A stretch of 64,000 nt of DNA, taken from the NCBI GenBank assembly GCA_963457665.1, contig OY735224.1:49234311-49298310 (forward strand), given 5' to 3'. Under the pieces are notes generated by a model. It was not told the origin of the DNA and made no database searches. It saw only the letters and a list, made by a program, of their open reading frames with translations. The stretch's first letter is position 1. Every line of letters begins with the position of its first letter. Shown one piece after another: positions 1 through 13,122 of the stretch. The position numbers were made by a program, and so were the translations under genes. Origin of the DNA: Thysanoteuthis rhombus. Its lineage: Eukaryota > Mollusca > Cephalopoda > Oegopsida > Thysanoteuthidae.

Positions 1-105
1 GGTAGCCTCGGAAGCAATGTTTTAAAGGTTTTTAACAACGTATTTGGATTTAGTAAAAAAAAAAAGGATTTATTTTACACAGCGTTCATAAGAAAACCTA
101 AAAAG
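1..105 (+). repeat. First monomer, used as the reference unit for positions
   Basis: The phase is set by GGTAGCC at position 1. Landmarks: conserved start 1-18; T-run 20-23 followed by position 24 (A or C); T-run 29-33; variable block 40-48 (GTATTTGGA, TTTGTTGGA or TTTCTTGAA); site 52-53 giving AGT, AAT or ATT; A-run from 55 (11 A here); junction 66-71 (GGATTT here, more often GGATTG); T-run 73-76; CACAG then position 83 (C here, usually T); ATAAG here at 88-92 (usually ATAAC); end at CCTAAAAAG. Position 1 is an arbitrary choice of phase, because a tandem repeat has no natural first base. Confidence 0.95.
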
Positions 106-1259
106 GGTAGCCTCGGAAGCAATGTTTTAAAGGTTTTTAACAACGTATTTGGATTTAGTAAAAAAAAAAAGGATTTATTTTACACAGTGTTCATAACAAA
201 ACCTAAAAAGGGTAGCCTCGGAAGCAATGTTTTAAAGGTTTTTAACAACGTATTTGGATTTAGTAAAAAAAAAAAGGGTTGATTTTACACAGTGTTCATA
301 ACAAAACCTAAAAAGGGTAGCCTCGGAAGCAATTTTTTAAAGGTTTTTAACAACGTATTTGGATTTAGTAAAAAAAAAAAGGATTGATTTTACACAGTGT
401 TCATAACAAAACCTAAAAAGGGTAGCCTCGGAAGCAATGTTTTCAAGGTTTTTAACAACGTATTTGGATTTAGTAAAAAAAAAAAGGATTGATTTTACAC
501 AGCGTTCATAAGAAAACCTAAAAAGGGTAGCCTCGGAAGCAATGTTTTAAAGGTTTTTAACAACGTATTTGGATTTAGTAAAAAAAAAAAGGGTTGATTT
601 TACACAGTGTTCATAACAAAACCTAAAAAGGGTAGCCTCGGAAGCAATGTTTTAAAGGTTTTTAACAACGTATTTGGATTTAGTAAAAAAAAAAAGGATT
701 GATTTTACACAGTGTTCATAACAAAACCTAAAAAGGGTAGCCTCGGAAGCAATGTTTTAAAGGTTTTTAACAACGTATTTGGATTTAGTAAAAAAAAAAA
801 GGATTGATTTTACACAGCGTTCATAAGAAAACCTAAAAAGGGTAGCCTCGGAAGCAATGTTTTAAAGGTTTTTAACAACGTATTTGGATTTAGTAAAAAA
901 AAAAAGGGTTGATTTTACACAGTGTTCATAACAAAACCTAAAAAGGGTAGCCTCGGAAGCAATGTTTTAAAGGTTTTTAACAACGTATTTGGATTTAGTA
1001 AAAAAAAAAAGGGTTGATTTTACACAGTGTTCATAACAAAACCTAAAAAGGGTAGCCTCGGAAGCAATGTTTTAAAGGTTTTTAACAACGTATTTGGATT
1101 TAATAAAAAAAAAAAGGATTGATTTTACACAGTGTTCATAACAAAACCTAAAAAGGGTAGCCTCGGAAGCAATGTTTTAAAGGTTTTTAACAACGTATTT
1201 GGATTTAGTAAAAAAAAAAGGATTTATTTTACACAGTGTTCATAACAAAACCTAAAAAG
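1..1259 (+). repeat. Satellite domain 1: mixed monomers with GCG/ATAAG and GGGTTGA types
   Basis: Twelve monomers, eleven of 105 bp and one of 104. They are mostly A-type with the V block and AGT before an 11-A run. GCGTTCATAAG copies begin at 1, 421 and 736. GGGTTGA junctions occur at 211, 526, 841 and 946. The copy at 316 has TTTTTT where others have GTTTT after CAAT. The combination GCG with ATAAG, and the GGGTTGA junction, are confined to roughly the first 18 kb and 13 kb of the window respectively, so they mark an older or separate lineage of the satellite. Confidence 0.85.
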
Positions 1260-2834
1260 GGTAGCCTCGGAAGCAATGTTTTAAAGGTTTTTAACAACTT
1301 TGTTGGATTTAGTAAAAAAAAAAAGGATTGATTTTACACAGCGTTCATAACAAAACCTAAAAAGGGTAGCCTCGGAAGCAATGTTTTAAAGGTTTTTAAC
1401 AACGTATTTGGATTTAATAAAAAAAAAAAGGATTGATTTTACACAGTGTTCATAACAAAACCTAAAAAGGGTAGCCTCGGAAGCAATGTTTTAAAGGTTT
1501 TTAACAACGTATTTGGATTTAGTAAAAAAAAAAAGGATTGATTTTACACAGTGTTCATAACAAAACCTAAAAAGGGTAGCCTCGGAAGCAATGTTTTCAA
1601 GGTTTTTAACAACTTTGTTGGATTTAGTAAAAAAAAAAAGGATTGATTTTACACAGCGTTCATAACAAAACCTAAAAAGGGTAGCCTCGGAAGCAATGTT
1701 TTAAAGGTTTTTAACAACGTATTTGGATTTAGTAAAAAAAAAAAGGATTTATTTTACACAGTGTTCATAACAAAACCTAAAAAGGGTAGCCTCGGAAGCA
1801 ATGTTTTCAAGGTTTTTAACAACGTATTTGGATTTAATAAAAAAAAAAAGGATTGATTTTACACAGTGTTCATAACAAAACCTAAAAAGGGTAGCCTCGG
1901 AAGCAATGTTTTAAAGGTTTTTAACAACTTTGTTGGATTTAGTAAAAAAAAAAAGGATTGATTTTACACAGCGTTCATAACAAAACCTAAAAAGGGTAGC
2001 CTCGGAAGCAATGTTTTAAAGGTTTTTAACAACGTATTTGGATTTAGTAAAAAAAAAAAGGATTTATTTTACACAGTGTTCATAACAAAACCTAAAAAGG
2101 GTAGCCTCGGAAGCAATGTTTTCAAGGTTTTTAACAACGTATTTGGATTTAATAAAAAAAAAAAGGATTGATTTTACACAGTGTTCATAACAAAACCTAA
2201 AAAGGGTAGCCTCGGAAGCAATGTTTTAAAGGTTTTTAACAACTTTGTTGGATTTAGTAAAAAAAAAAAGGATTGATTTTACACAGCGTTCATAACAAAA
2301 CCTAAAAAGGGTAGCCTCGGAAGCAATGTTTTAAAGGTTTTTAACAACGTATTTGGATTTAATAAAAAAAAAAAGGATTGATTTTACACAGTGTTCATAA
2401 CAAAACCTAAAAAGGGTAGCCTCGGAAGCAATGTTTTAAAGGTTTTTAACAACGTATTTGGATTTAGTAAAAAAAAAAAGGATTGATTTTACACAGTGTT
2501 CATAACAAAACCTAAAAAGGGTAGCCTCGGAAGCAATGTTTTCAAGGTTTTTAACAACTTTGTTGGATTTAGTAAAAAAAAAAAGGATTGATTTTACACA
2601 GTGTTCATAACAAAACCTAAAAAGGGTAGCCTCGGAAGCAATGTTTTCAAGGTTTTTAACAACGTATTTGGATTTAGTAAAAAAAAAAAGGATTGATTTT
2701 ACACAGTGTTCATAACAAAACCTAAAAAGGGTAGCCTCGGAAGCAATGTTTTCAAGGTTTTTAACAACGTATTTGGATTTAGTAAAAAAAAAAAGGATTT
2801 ATTTTACACAGTGTTCATAACAAAACCTAAAAAG
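1260..2834 (+). repeat. Trimeric higher-order repeat, five 315-bp units
   Basis: The T block (TTTGTTGGA at monomer positions 40-48) appears at 1299, 1614, 1929, 2244 and 2559, exactly 315 bp (three monomers) apart. In the first four units the T monomer also carries GCG, and the two following monomers are V types. One of those two is an AAT copy in units 1-4. The two-monomer filler alternates between forms (AAT then AGT, or AGT-GGATTTA then C-type AAT), so the units are related but not identical. This is the only regular short-period higher-order structure I can see in the first 13 kb. Confidence 0.82.
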
Positions 2835-5563
2835 GGTAGCCTCGGAAGCAATGTTTTCAAGGTTTTTAACAACGTATTTGGATTTAGTAAAAAAAAAAAG
2901 GGTTGATTTTACACAGTGTTCATAACAAAACCTAAAAAGGGTAGCCTCGGAAGCAATGTTTTAAAGGTTTTTAACAACGTATTTGGATTTAGTAAAAAAA
3001 AAAAGGGTTGATTTTACACAGTGTTCATAACAAAACCTAAAAAGGGTAGCCTCGGAAGCAATGTTTTAAAGGTTTTTAACAACGTATTTGGATTTAATAA
3101 AAAAAAAAAGGATTTATTTTACACAGTGTTCATAACAAAACCTAAAAAGGGTAGCCTCGGAAGCAATGTTTTAAAGGTTTTTAACAACGTATTTGGATTT
3201 AGTAAAAAAAAAAGGATTTATTTTACACAGTGTTCATAACAAAACCTAAAAAGGGTAGCCTCGGAAGCAATGTTTTAAAGGTTTTTAACAACTTTGTTGG
3301 ATTTAGTAAAAAAAAAAAGGATTGATTTTACACAGCGTTCATAACAAAACCTAAAAAGGGTAGCCTCGGAAGCAATGTTTTAAAGGTTTTTAACAACGTA
3401 TTTGGATTTAGTAAAAAAAAAAAGGATTGATTTTACACAGTGTTCATAACAAAACCTAAAAAGGGTAGCCTCGGAAGCAATGTTTTCAAGGTTTTTAACA
3501 ACTTTGTTGGATTTAGTAAAAAAAAAAAGGATTGATTTTACACAGCGTTCATAACAAAACCTAAAAAGGGTAGCCTCGGAAGCAATGTTTTAAAGGTTTT
3601 TAACAACGTATTTGGATTTAGTAAAAAAAAAAAGGATTTATTTTACACAGTGTTCATAACAAAACCTAAAAAGGGTAGCCTCGGAAGCAATGTTTTAAAG
3701 GTTTTTAACAACGTATTTGGATTTAATAAAAAAAAAAAGGATTGATTTTACACAGTGTTCATAGCAAAACCTAAAAAGGGTAGCCTCGGAAGCAATGTTT
3801 TAAAGGTTTTTAACAACGTATTTGGATTTAATAAAAAAAAAAAGGATTGATTTTACACAGTGTTCATAACAAAACCTAAAAAGGGTAGCCTCGGAAGCAA
3901 TGTTTTAAAGGTTTTTAACAACGTATTTGGATTTAATAAAAAAAAAAAGGATTGATTTTACACAGTGTTCATAACAAAACCTAAAAAGGGTAGCCTCGGA
4001 AGCAATGTTTTAAAGGTTTTCAACAACGTATTTGGATTTAGTAAAAAAAAAAAGGATTGATTTTACACAGCGTTCATAAGAAAACCTAAAAAGGGTAGCC
4101 TCGGAAGCAATGTTTTAAAGGTTTTTAACAACGTATTTGGATTTAGTAAAAAAAAAAAGGATTGATTTTACACAGCGTTCATAAGAAAACCTAAAAAGGG
4201 TAGCCTCGGAAGCAATGTTTTAAAGGTTTTTAACAACGTATTTGGATTTAGTAAAAAAAAAAAGGATTGATTTTACACAGCGTTCATAACAAAACCTAAA
4301 AAGGGTAGCCTCGGAAGCAATGTTTTAAAGGTTTTTAACAACGTATTTGGATTTAGTAAAAAAAAAAAGGATTGATTTTACACAGCGTTCATAACAAAAC
4401 CTAAAAAGGGTAGCCTCGGAAGCAATGTTTTAAAGGTTTTCAACAACGTATTTGGATTTAGTAAAAAAAAAAAGGATTGATTTTACACAGCGTTCATAAG
4501 AAAACCTAAAAAGGGTAGCCTCGGAAGCAATGTTTTAAAGGTTTTTAACAACGTATTTGGATTTAGTAAAAAAAAAAAGGATTGATTTTACACAGCGTTC
4601 ATAAGAAAACCTAAAAAGGGTAGCCTCGGAAGCAATGTTTTAAAGGTTTTTAACAACGTATTTGGATTTAGTAAAAAAAAAAAGGGTTGATTTTACACAG
4701 TGTTCATAACAAAACCTAAAAAGGGTAGCCTCGGAAGCAATGTTTTCAAGGTTTTTAACAACGTATTTGGATTTAGTAAAAAAAAAAAGGATTGATTTTA
4801 CACAGCGTTCATAACAAAACCTAAAAAGGGTAGCCTCGGAAGCAATGTTTTAAAGGTTTTTAACAACGTATTTGGATTTAATAAAAAAAAAAAGGATTGA
4901 TTTTACACAGTGTTCATAACAAAACCTAAAAAGGGTAGCCTCGGAAGCAATGTTTTAAAGGTTTTTAACAACGTATTTGGATTTAGTAAAAAAAAAAAGG
5001 ATTGATTTTACACAGTGTTCATAACAAAACCTAAAAAGGGTAGCCTCGGAAGCAATGTTTTCAAGGTTTTTAACAACTTTGTTGGATTTAGTAAAAAAAA
5101 AAAGGATTGATTTTACACAGCGTTCATAACAAAACCTAAAAAGGGTAGCCTCGGAAGCAATGTTTTAAAGGTTTTTAACAACGTATTTGGATTTAATAAA
5201 AAAAAAAAGGATTGATTTTACACAGTGTTCATAACAAAACCTAAAAAGGGTAGCCTCGGAAGCAATGTTTTAAAGGTTTTTAACAACGTATTTGGATTTA
5301 GTAAAAAAAAAAAGGATTGATTTTACACAGCGTTCATAAGAAAACCTAAAAAGGGTAGCCTCGGAAGCAATGTTTTAAAGGTTTTTAACAACGTATTTGG
5401 ATTTAGTAAAAAAAAAAAGGATTGATTTTACACAGCGTTCATAAGAAAACCTAAAAAGGGTAGCCTCGGAAGCAATGTTTTAAAGGTTTTTAACAACGTA
5501 TTTGGATTTAGTAAAAAAAAAAAGGGTTGATTTTACACAGTGTTCATAACAAAACCTAAAAAG

Positions 5564-5668
5564 GGTAGCCTCGGAAGCAATGTTTTAAAGGTTTTCAACA
5601 ACTTTCTTGAATTTAGTAAGAAAAAAAAGGATTTATTTTACACAGCGTTCATAAGAAAACCTAAAAAG
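5564..5668 (+). repeat. L-block monomer with interrupted A-run
   Basis: This copy has TTTTCAACAAC followed by TTTCTTGAA at 40-48, and a G early in the A-run (AGTAAG followed by eight A). The same combination occurs at 5879-5983 (C-type at position 24) and at 12388-12492. The L block then disappears until about 29.8 kb, where it returns without the interrupting G. The monomer before it is a GGGTTGA type in both the 5.5 kb and 12.4 kb settings, so those two places probably share ancestry. Confidence 0.8.
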
Positions 5669-6508
5669 GGTAGCCTCGGAAGCAATGTTTTAAAGGTTTT
5701 TAACAACGTATTTGGATTTAGTAAAAAAAAAAAGGATTGATTTTACACAGCGTTCATAGGAAAACCTAAAAAGGGTAGCCTCGGAAGCAATGTTTTAAAG
5801 GTTTTTAACAACGTATTTGGATTTAGTAAAAAAAAAAAGGATTGATTTTACACAGTGTTCATAACAAAACCTAAAAAGGGTAGCCTCGGAAGCAATGTTT
5901 TCAAGGTTTTCAACAACTTTCTTGAATTTAGTAAGAAAAAAAAGGATTTATTTTACACAGCATTCATAAGAAAACCTAAAAAGGGTAGCCTCGGAAGCAA
6001 TGTTTTAAAGGTTTTTAACAACGTATTTTGATTTAGTAAAAAAAAAAAGGATTGATTTTACACAGTGTTCATAACAAAACCTAAAAAGGGTAGCCTCGGA
6101 AGCAATGTTTTAAAGGTTTTTAACAACGTATTTGGATTTAGTAAAAAAAAAAAGGGTTGATTTTACACAGTGTTCATAACAAAACCTAAAAAGGGTAGCC
6201 TCGGAAGCAATGTTTTAAAGGTTTTTAACAACGTATTTGGATTTAGTAAAAAAAAAAAGGATTGATTTTACACAGTGTTCATAACAAAACCTAAAAAGGG
6301 TAGCCTCGGAAGCAATGTTTTAAAGGTTTTTAACAACGTATTTGGATTTAGTAAAAAAAAAAAGGATTGATTTTACACAGCGTTCATAACAAAACCTAAA
6401 AAGGGTAGCCTCGGAAGCAATGTTTTAAAGGTTTTTAACAACGTATTTGGATTTAGTAAAAAAAAAAAGGATTGATTTCACACAGTGTTCATAACAAAAC
6501 CTAAAAAG

Positions 6509-6608
6509 GGTAGCCTCAGATGTTTTAAAGGTTTTTAACAACGTATTTGGATTTAGTAAAAAAAAAAAGGATTGATTTTACACAGCGTTCATAAGAAAAC
6601 CTAAAAAG
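6509..6608 (+). repeat. Short monomer, 100 bp, deletion near its start
   Basis: After TAGCCTC this copy reads AGATGTTTT where the usual unit has GGAAGCAATGTTTT, a net loss of five bases. The rest is a standard A-type V monomer. It is the largest internal deletion I found in the window and occurs only once. That fits a rare event that has not been spread by later array turnover. Confidence 0.85.
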
Positions 6609-7238
6609 GGTAGCCTCGGAAGCAATGTTTTAAAGGTTTTTAACAACGTATTTGGATTTAGTAAAAAAAAAAAGGATTGATTTTACACAGTGTTCATAAC
6701 AAAACCTAAAAAGGGTAGCCTCGGAAGCAATGTTTTCAAGGTTTTTAACAACGTATTTGGATTTAGTAAAAAAAAAAAGGATTGATTTTACACAGCGTTC
6801 ATAAGAAAACCTAAAAAGGGTAGCCTCGGAAGCAATGTTTTAAAGGTTTTTAACAACGTATTTGGATTTAGTAAAAAAAAAAAGGATTGATTTTACACAG
6901 TGTTCATAACAAAACCTAAAAAGGGTAGCCTCGGAAGCAATGTTTTCAAGGTTTTTAACAACGTATTTGGATTTAGTAAAAAAAAAAAGGATTGATTTTA
7001 CACAGTGTTCATAACAAAACCTAAAAAGGGTAGCCTCGGAAGCAATGTTTTAAAGGTTTTTAACAACGTATTTGGATTTAGTAAAAAAAAAAAGGATTGA
7101 TTTTACACAGCGTTCATAAGAAAACCTAAAAAGGGTAGCCTCGGAAGCAATGTTTTAAAGGTTTTTAACAACGTATTTGGATTTAGTAAAAAAAAAAAGG
7201 ATTTATTTTACACAGCGTTCATAAGAAAACCTAAAAAG

Positions 7239-8289
7239 GGTAGCCTCGGAAGCAATGTTTTAAAGGTTTTTAACAACGTATTTGGATTTAGTAAAAAAAA
7301 AAAGGATTGATTTTACACAGTGTTCATAACAAAACCTAAAAAGGGTAGCCTCGGAAGCAATGTTTTAAAGGTTTTTAACAACGTATTTGGATTTAGTAAA
7401 AAAAAAAAGGATTGATTTTACACAGCGTTCATAAGAAAACCTAAAAAGGGTAGCCTCGGAAGCAATGTTTTAGAGGTTTTTAACAACGTATTTGGATTTA
7501 GTAAAAAAAAAAAGGATTGATTTTACACAGTGTTCATAACAAAACCTAAAAAGGGTAGCCTCGGAAGCAATGTTTTAAAGGTTTTTAACAACGTATTTGG
7601 ATTTAGTAAAAAAAAAAAGGGTTGATTTTACACAGTGTTCATAACAAAACCTAAAAAGGGTAGCCTCGGAAGCAATGTTTTAAAGGTTTTTAACAACGTA
7701 TTTGGATTTAGTAAAAAAAAAAAGGATTGATTTTACACAGTGTTCATAACAAAACCTAAAAAGGGTAACCTCGGAAGCAATGTTTTAAAGGTTTTTAACA
7801 ACGTATTTGGATTTAGTAAAAAAAAAAAGGATTGATTTTACACAGTGTTCATAACAAAACCTAAAAAGGGTAGCCTCGGAAGCAATGTTTTAAAGGTTTT
7901 TAACAACGTATTTGGATTTAGTAAAAAAAAAAAGGATTGATTTTACACAGTGTTCATAACAAAACCTAAAAAGGGTAGCCTCGGAAGCAATGTTTTAAAG
8001 GTTTTTAACAACGTATTTGGATTTAGTAAAAAAAAAAAGGATTGATTTTACACAGCGTTCATAAGAAAACCTAAAAAGGGTAGCCTCGGAAGCAATGTTT
8101 TAGAGGTTTTTAACAACGTATTTGGATTTAGTAAAAAAAAAAAGGATTGATTTTACACAGTGTTCATAACAAAACCTAAAAAGGGTAGCCTCGGAAGCAA
8201 TGTTTTAAAGGTTTTTAACAACGTATTTGGATTTAGTAAAAAAAAAGAAGGGTTGATTTTACACAGTGTTCATAACAAAACCTAAAAAG
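7239..8289 (+). repeat. Local six-monomer duplication marked by TTTAGAGG
   Basis: The rare change TTTAGAGG (usual TTTAAAGG) occurs at 7471 and 8101, 630 bp or six monomers apart. The two monomers before it (plain, then GCG/ATAAG) and the one after it (GGGTTGA type) correspond in both copies: 7239-7658 against 7869-8289. The second copy has a G interrupting its last A-run, near 8247. Matching fades outside these four monomers. Confidence 0.7.
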
Positions 8290-8604
8290 GGTAGCCTCGG
8301 AAGCAATGTTTTAAAGGTTTTTAACAACGTATTTGGATTTAGTAAAAAAAAAAAGGGTTGATTTTACACAGTGTTCATAACAAAACCTAAAAAGGGTAGC
8401 CTCGGAAGCAATGTTTTAAAGGTTTTTAACAACGTATTTGGATTTAATAAAAAAAAAAAGGATTGATTTTACACAGTGTTCATAACAAAACCTAAAAAGG
8501 GTAGCCTCGGAAGCAATGTTTTAAAGGTTTTTAACAACGTATTTGGATTTAGTAAAAAAAAAAAGGGTTGATTTTACACAGTGTTCATAACAAAACCTAA
8601 AAAG

Positions 8605-11600
8605 GGTAGCCTCGGAAGCAATGTTTTAAAGGTTTTTAACAACTTTGTTGGATTTAGTAAAAAAAAAAAGGATTGATTTTACACAGCGTTCATAACAAAA
8701 CCTAAAAAGGGTAGCCTCGGAAGCAATGTTTTCAAGGTTTTTAACAACTTTGTTGGATTTAGTAAAAAAAAAAAGGATTGATTTTACACAGCGTTCATAA
8801 CAAAACCTAAAAAGGGTAGCCTCGGAAGCAATGTTTTCAAGGTTTTTAACAACGTATTTGGATTTAATAAAAAAAAAAAAGGATTGATTTTACACAGTGT
8901 TCATAACAAAACCTAAAAAGGGTAGCCTCGGAAGCAATGTTTTAAAGGTTTTTAACAACGTATTTGGATTTAGTAAAAAAAAAAAGGATTGATTTTACAC
9001 AGCGTTCATAAGAAAACCTAAAAAGGGTAGCCTCGGAAGCAATGTTTTCAAGGTTTTTAACAACGTATTTGGATTTAGTAAAAAAAAAAAGGGTTGATTT
9101 TACACAGTGTTCATAACAAAACCTAAAAAGGGTAGCCTCGGAAGCAATGTTTTAAAGGTTTTTAACAACGTATTTGGATTTAGTAAAAAAAAAAGGATTG
9201 ATTTTACACAGCGTTCATAAGAAAACCTAAAAAGGGTAGCCTCGGAAGCAATGTTTTAAAGGTTTTTAACAACGTATTTGGATTTAGTAAAAAAAAAAAG
9301 GATTGATTTTACACAGTGTTCATAACAAAACCTAAAAAGGGTAGCCTCGGAAGCAATGTTTTAAAGGTTTTTAACAACGTATTTGGATTTAGTAAAAAAA
9401 AAAAGGATTGATTTTACACAGCGTTCATAAGAAAACCTAAAAAGGGTAGCCTCGGAAGCAATGTTTTAAAGGTTTTTAACAACGTATTTGGATTTAGTAA
9501 AAAAAAAAAGGGTTGATTTTACACAGTGTTCATAACAAAACCTAAAAAGGGTAGCCTCGGAAGCAATGTTTTCAAGGTTTTTAACAACGTATTTGGATTT
9601 ATTAAAAAAAAAAAGGATTGATTTTACACAGTGTTCATAACAAAACCTAAAAAGGGTAGCCTCGGAAGCAATGTTTTCAAGGTTTTTAACAACGTATTTG
9701 GATTTAGTAAAAAAAAAAAGGATTTATTTTACACAGTGTTCATAACAAAACCTAAAAAGGGTAGCCTCGGAAGCAATGTTTTCAAGGTTTTTAACAACGT
9801 ATTTGGATTTAGTGAAAAAAAAAAGGATTGATTTTACACAGTGTTCATAACAAAACCTAAAAAGGGTAGCCTCAAAGCAATGTTTTCAGGGTTTTTAACA
9901 ACGTATTTGGATTTAGTAAAAAAAAAAAGGATTGATTTTACACAGTGTTCATAACAAAACCTAAAAAGGGTAGCCTCGGAAGCAATGTTTTAAAGGTTTT
10001 TAACAACGTATTTGGATTTAATAAAAAAAAAAAAGGATTTATTTTACACAGTGTTCATAACAAAACCTAAAAAGGGTAGCCTCGGAAGCAATGTTTTAAA
10101 GGTTCTTAACAACGTATTTGGATTTAATAAAAAAAAAAAAGGATTTATTTTACACAGTGTTCATAAGAAAACCTAAAAAGGGTAGCCTCGGAAGCAATGT
10201 TTTAAAGGTTTTTAACAACGTATTTGGATTTAGTAAAAAAAAAAAGGATTTATTTTACACAGTGTTCATAACAAAACCTAAAAAGGGTAGCCTCGGAAGC
10301 AATGTTTTAAAGGTTCTTAACAACGTATTTGGATTTAATAAAAAAAAAAAAGGATTTATTTTACACAGTGTTCATAACAAAACCTAAAAAGGGTAGCCTC
10401 GGAAGCAATGTTTTCAAGGTTTTTAACAACGTATTTGGATTTAGTAAAAAAAAAAAGGATTGATTTTACACAGTGTTCATAACAAAACCTAAAAAGGGTA
10501 GCCTCGGAAGCAATGTTTTAAAGGTTTTTAACAACGTATTTGGATTTAGTAAAAAAAAAAAGGATTGATTTTACACAGCGTTCATAAGAAAACCTAAAAA
10601 GGGTAGCCTCGGAAGCAATGTTTTAAAGGTTTTTAACAACGTATTTGGATTTAGTAAAAAAAAAAAGGATTTATTTTACACAGCGTTCATAAGAAAACCT
10701 AAAAAGGGTAGCCTCGGAAGCAATGTTTTAAAGGTTTTTAACAACGTATTTGGATTTAGTAAAAAAAAAAAGGATTGATTTTACACAGCGTTCATAAGAA
10801 AACCTAAAAAGGGTAGCCTCGGAAGCAATGTTTTAAAGGTTTTTAACAACGTATTTGGATTTAGTAAAAAAAAAAAGGATTGATTTTACACAGTGTTCAT
10901 AACAAAACCTAAAAAGGGTAGCCTCGGAAGCAATGTTTTAAAGGTTTTTAACAACGTATTTGGATTTAGTAAAAAAAAAAAGGATTGATTTTACACAGTG
11001 TTCATAACAAAACCTAAAAAGGGTAGCGTCGGAAGCAATGTTTTAAAGGTTTTTAACAACGTATTTGGATTTAGTAAAAAAAAAAAGGGTTGATTTTACA
11101 CAGTGTTCATAACAAAACCTAAAAAGGGTAGCCTCGGAAGCAATGTTTTAAAGGTTTTTAACAACGTATTTGGATTTAGTAAAAAAAAAAAGGATTGATT
11201 TTACACAGTGTTCATAACAAAACCTAAAAAGGGTAGCCTCGGAAGCAATGTTTTAAAGGTTTTTAACAACGTATTTGGATTTAGTAAAAAAAAAAAGGAT
11301 TGATTTTACACAGCGTTCATAACAAAACCTAAAAAGGGTAGCCTCGGAAGCAATGTTTTAAAGGTTTTTAACAACGTATTTGGATTTAGTAAAAAAAAAA
11401 AGGATTGATTTTACACAGTGTTCATAACAAAACCTAAAAAGGGTAGCCTCGGAAGCAATGTTTTAAAGGTTTTTAACAACGTATTTGGATTTAGTAAAAA
11501 AAAAAAGGATTGATTTTACACAGCGTTCATAAGAAAACCTAAAAAGGGTAGCCTCGGAAGCAATGTTTTAAAGGTTTTTAACAACGTATTTGGATTTAGT

Positions 11601-13122
11601 AAAAAAAAAAAGGATTGATTTTACACAGTGTTCATAACAAAACCTAAAAAGGGTAGCCTCGGAAGCAATGTTTTCAAGGTTTTTAACAACGTATTTGGAT
11701 TTAGTAAAAAAAAAAAGGGTTGATTTTACACAGTGTTCATAACAAAACCTAAAAAGGGTAGCCTCGGAAGCAATGTTTTAAAGGTTTTTAACAACGTATT
11801 TGGATTTAGTAAAAAAAAAAAGGATTGATTTTACACAGTGTTCATAACAAAACCTAAAAAGGGTAGCCTCGGAAGCAATGTTTTAAAGGTTTTTAACAAC
11901 GTATTTGGATTTAGTAAAAAAAAAAAGGATTGATTTTACACAGTGTTCATAACAAAACCTAAAAAGGGTAGCCTCGGAAGCAATGTTTTAAAGGTTTTTA
12001 ACAACGTATTTGGATTTAGTAAAAAAAAAAAGGATTGATTTTACACAGTGTTCATAACAAAACCTAAAAAGGGTAGCCTCGGAAGCAATGTTTTAAAGGT
12101 TTTTAACAACGTATTTGGATTTAGTAAAAAAAAAAAGGATTGATTTTACACAGTGTTCATAACAAAACCTAAAAAGGGTAGCCTCGGAAGCAATGTTTTA
12201 AAGGTTTTTAACAACGTATTTGGATTTAATAAAAAAAAAAAAGGATTTATTTTACACAGTGTTCATAACAAAACCTAAAAAGGGTAGCCTCGGAAGCAAT
12301 GTTTTAAAGGTTCTTAACAACGTATTTGGATTTAGTAAAAAAAAAAAGGGTTGATTTTACACAGTGTTCATAACAAAACCTAAAAAGGGTAGCCTCGGAA
12401 GCAATGTTTTAAAGGTTTTCAACAACTTTCTTGAATTTAGTAAGAAAAAAAAGGATTTATTTTACACAGCGTTCATAAGAAAACCTAAAAAGGGTAGCCT
12501 CGGAAGCAATGTTTTAAAGGTTTTTAACAACGTATTTGGATTTAGTAAAAAAAAAAAGGATTGATTTTACACAGCGTTCATAAGAAAACCTAAAAAGGGT
12601 AGCCTCGGAAGCAATGTTTTAAAGGTTTTTAACAACGTATTTGGATTTAGTAAAAAAAAAAAGGATTGATTTTACACAGTGTTCATAACAAAACCTAAAA
12701 AGGGTAGCCTCGGAAGCAATGTTTTAAAGGTTTTTAACAACGTATTTGGATTTAGTAAAAAAAAAAAGGATTGATTTTACACAGCGTTCATAAGAAAACC
12801 TAAAAAGGGTAGCCTCGGAAGCAATGTTTTAAAGGTTTTTAACAACTTTGTTGGATTTAGTAAAAAAAAAAAGGATTGATTTTACACAGTGTTCATAACA
12901 AAACCTAAAAAGGGTAGCCTCGGAAGCAATGTTTTAAAGGTTTTTAACAACGTATTTGGATTTAGTAAAAAAAAAAAGGATTGATTTTACACAGCGTTCA
13001 TAAGAAAACCTAAAAAGGGTAGCCTCGGAAGCAATGTTTTAAAGGTTTTTAACAACGTATTTGGATTTAGTAAAAAAAAAAAGGATTGATTTTACACAGT
13101 GTTCATAACAAAACCTAAAAAG
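8605..13122 (+). repeat. Satellite domain 3: mixed types with dimer-like alternation near its end
   Basis: About 43 monomers. The first part has T blocks near 8.64 and 8.75 kb and varied A-runs. Copies with TTCTTAAC and an AAT plus 12-A run appear at about 10.1 and 10.3 kb. From about 11.1 to 12.2 kb most units are near-identical A-type V copies with GGATTGA and GTG. From about 12.5 kb GCG/ATAAG copies alternate with GTG/ATAAC copies, giving a 210-bp dimer rhythm that runs on to about 13.5 kb. The copy at 9865-9968 is 104 bp and reads CTCAAAGC with TTTTCAGGG. No other sequence is present. Confidence 0.8.

Larger units (their letters stand above)
2835..8604 (+). repeat. Satellite domain 2: irregular mixture of old monomer types
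   Basis: About 55 monomers with no strict higher-order period. T-block copies lie at 3254, 3464 and about 5039. GCG with ATAAG is common. Two L-block copies with an interrupted A-run lie at 5564 and 5879. A TTTTCAACAAC variant occurs at about 4017 and again 420 bp later, suggesting a small four-monomer repeat from 3989, though only two successive monomers agree. Some copies carry private changes, such as ATAGC near 3753, ATAGG near 5757 and GTAACC at 7767. No non-satellite DNA is present. Confidence 0.82.

Noticed and set aside
10085-10190. RNA polymerase III B box, prompted by GGTTCTTAAC
   Set aside because: It does not match GGTTCGANNCC, no A box is present, and T-runs would end a transcript within the unit.
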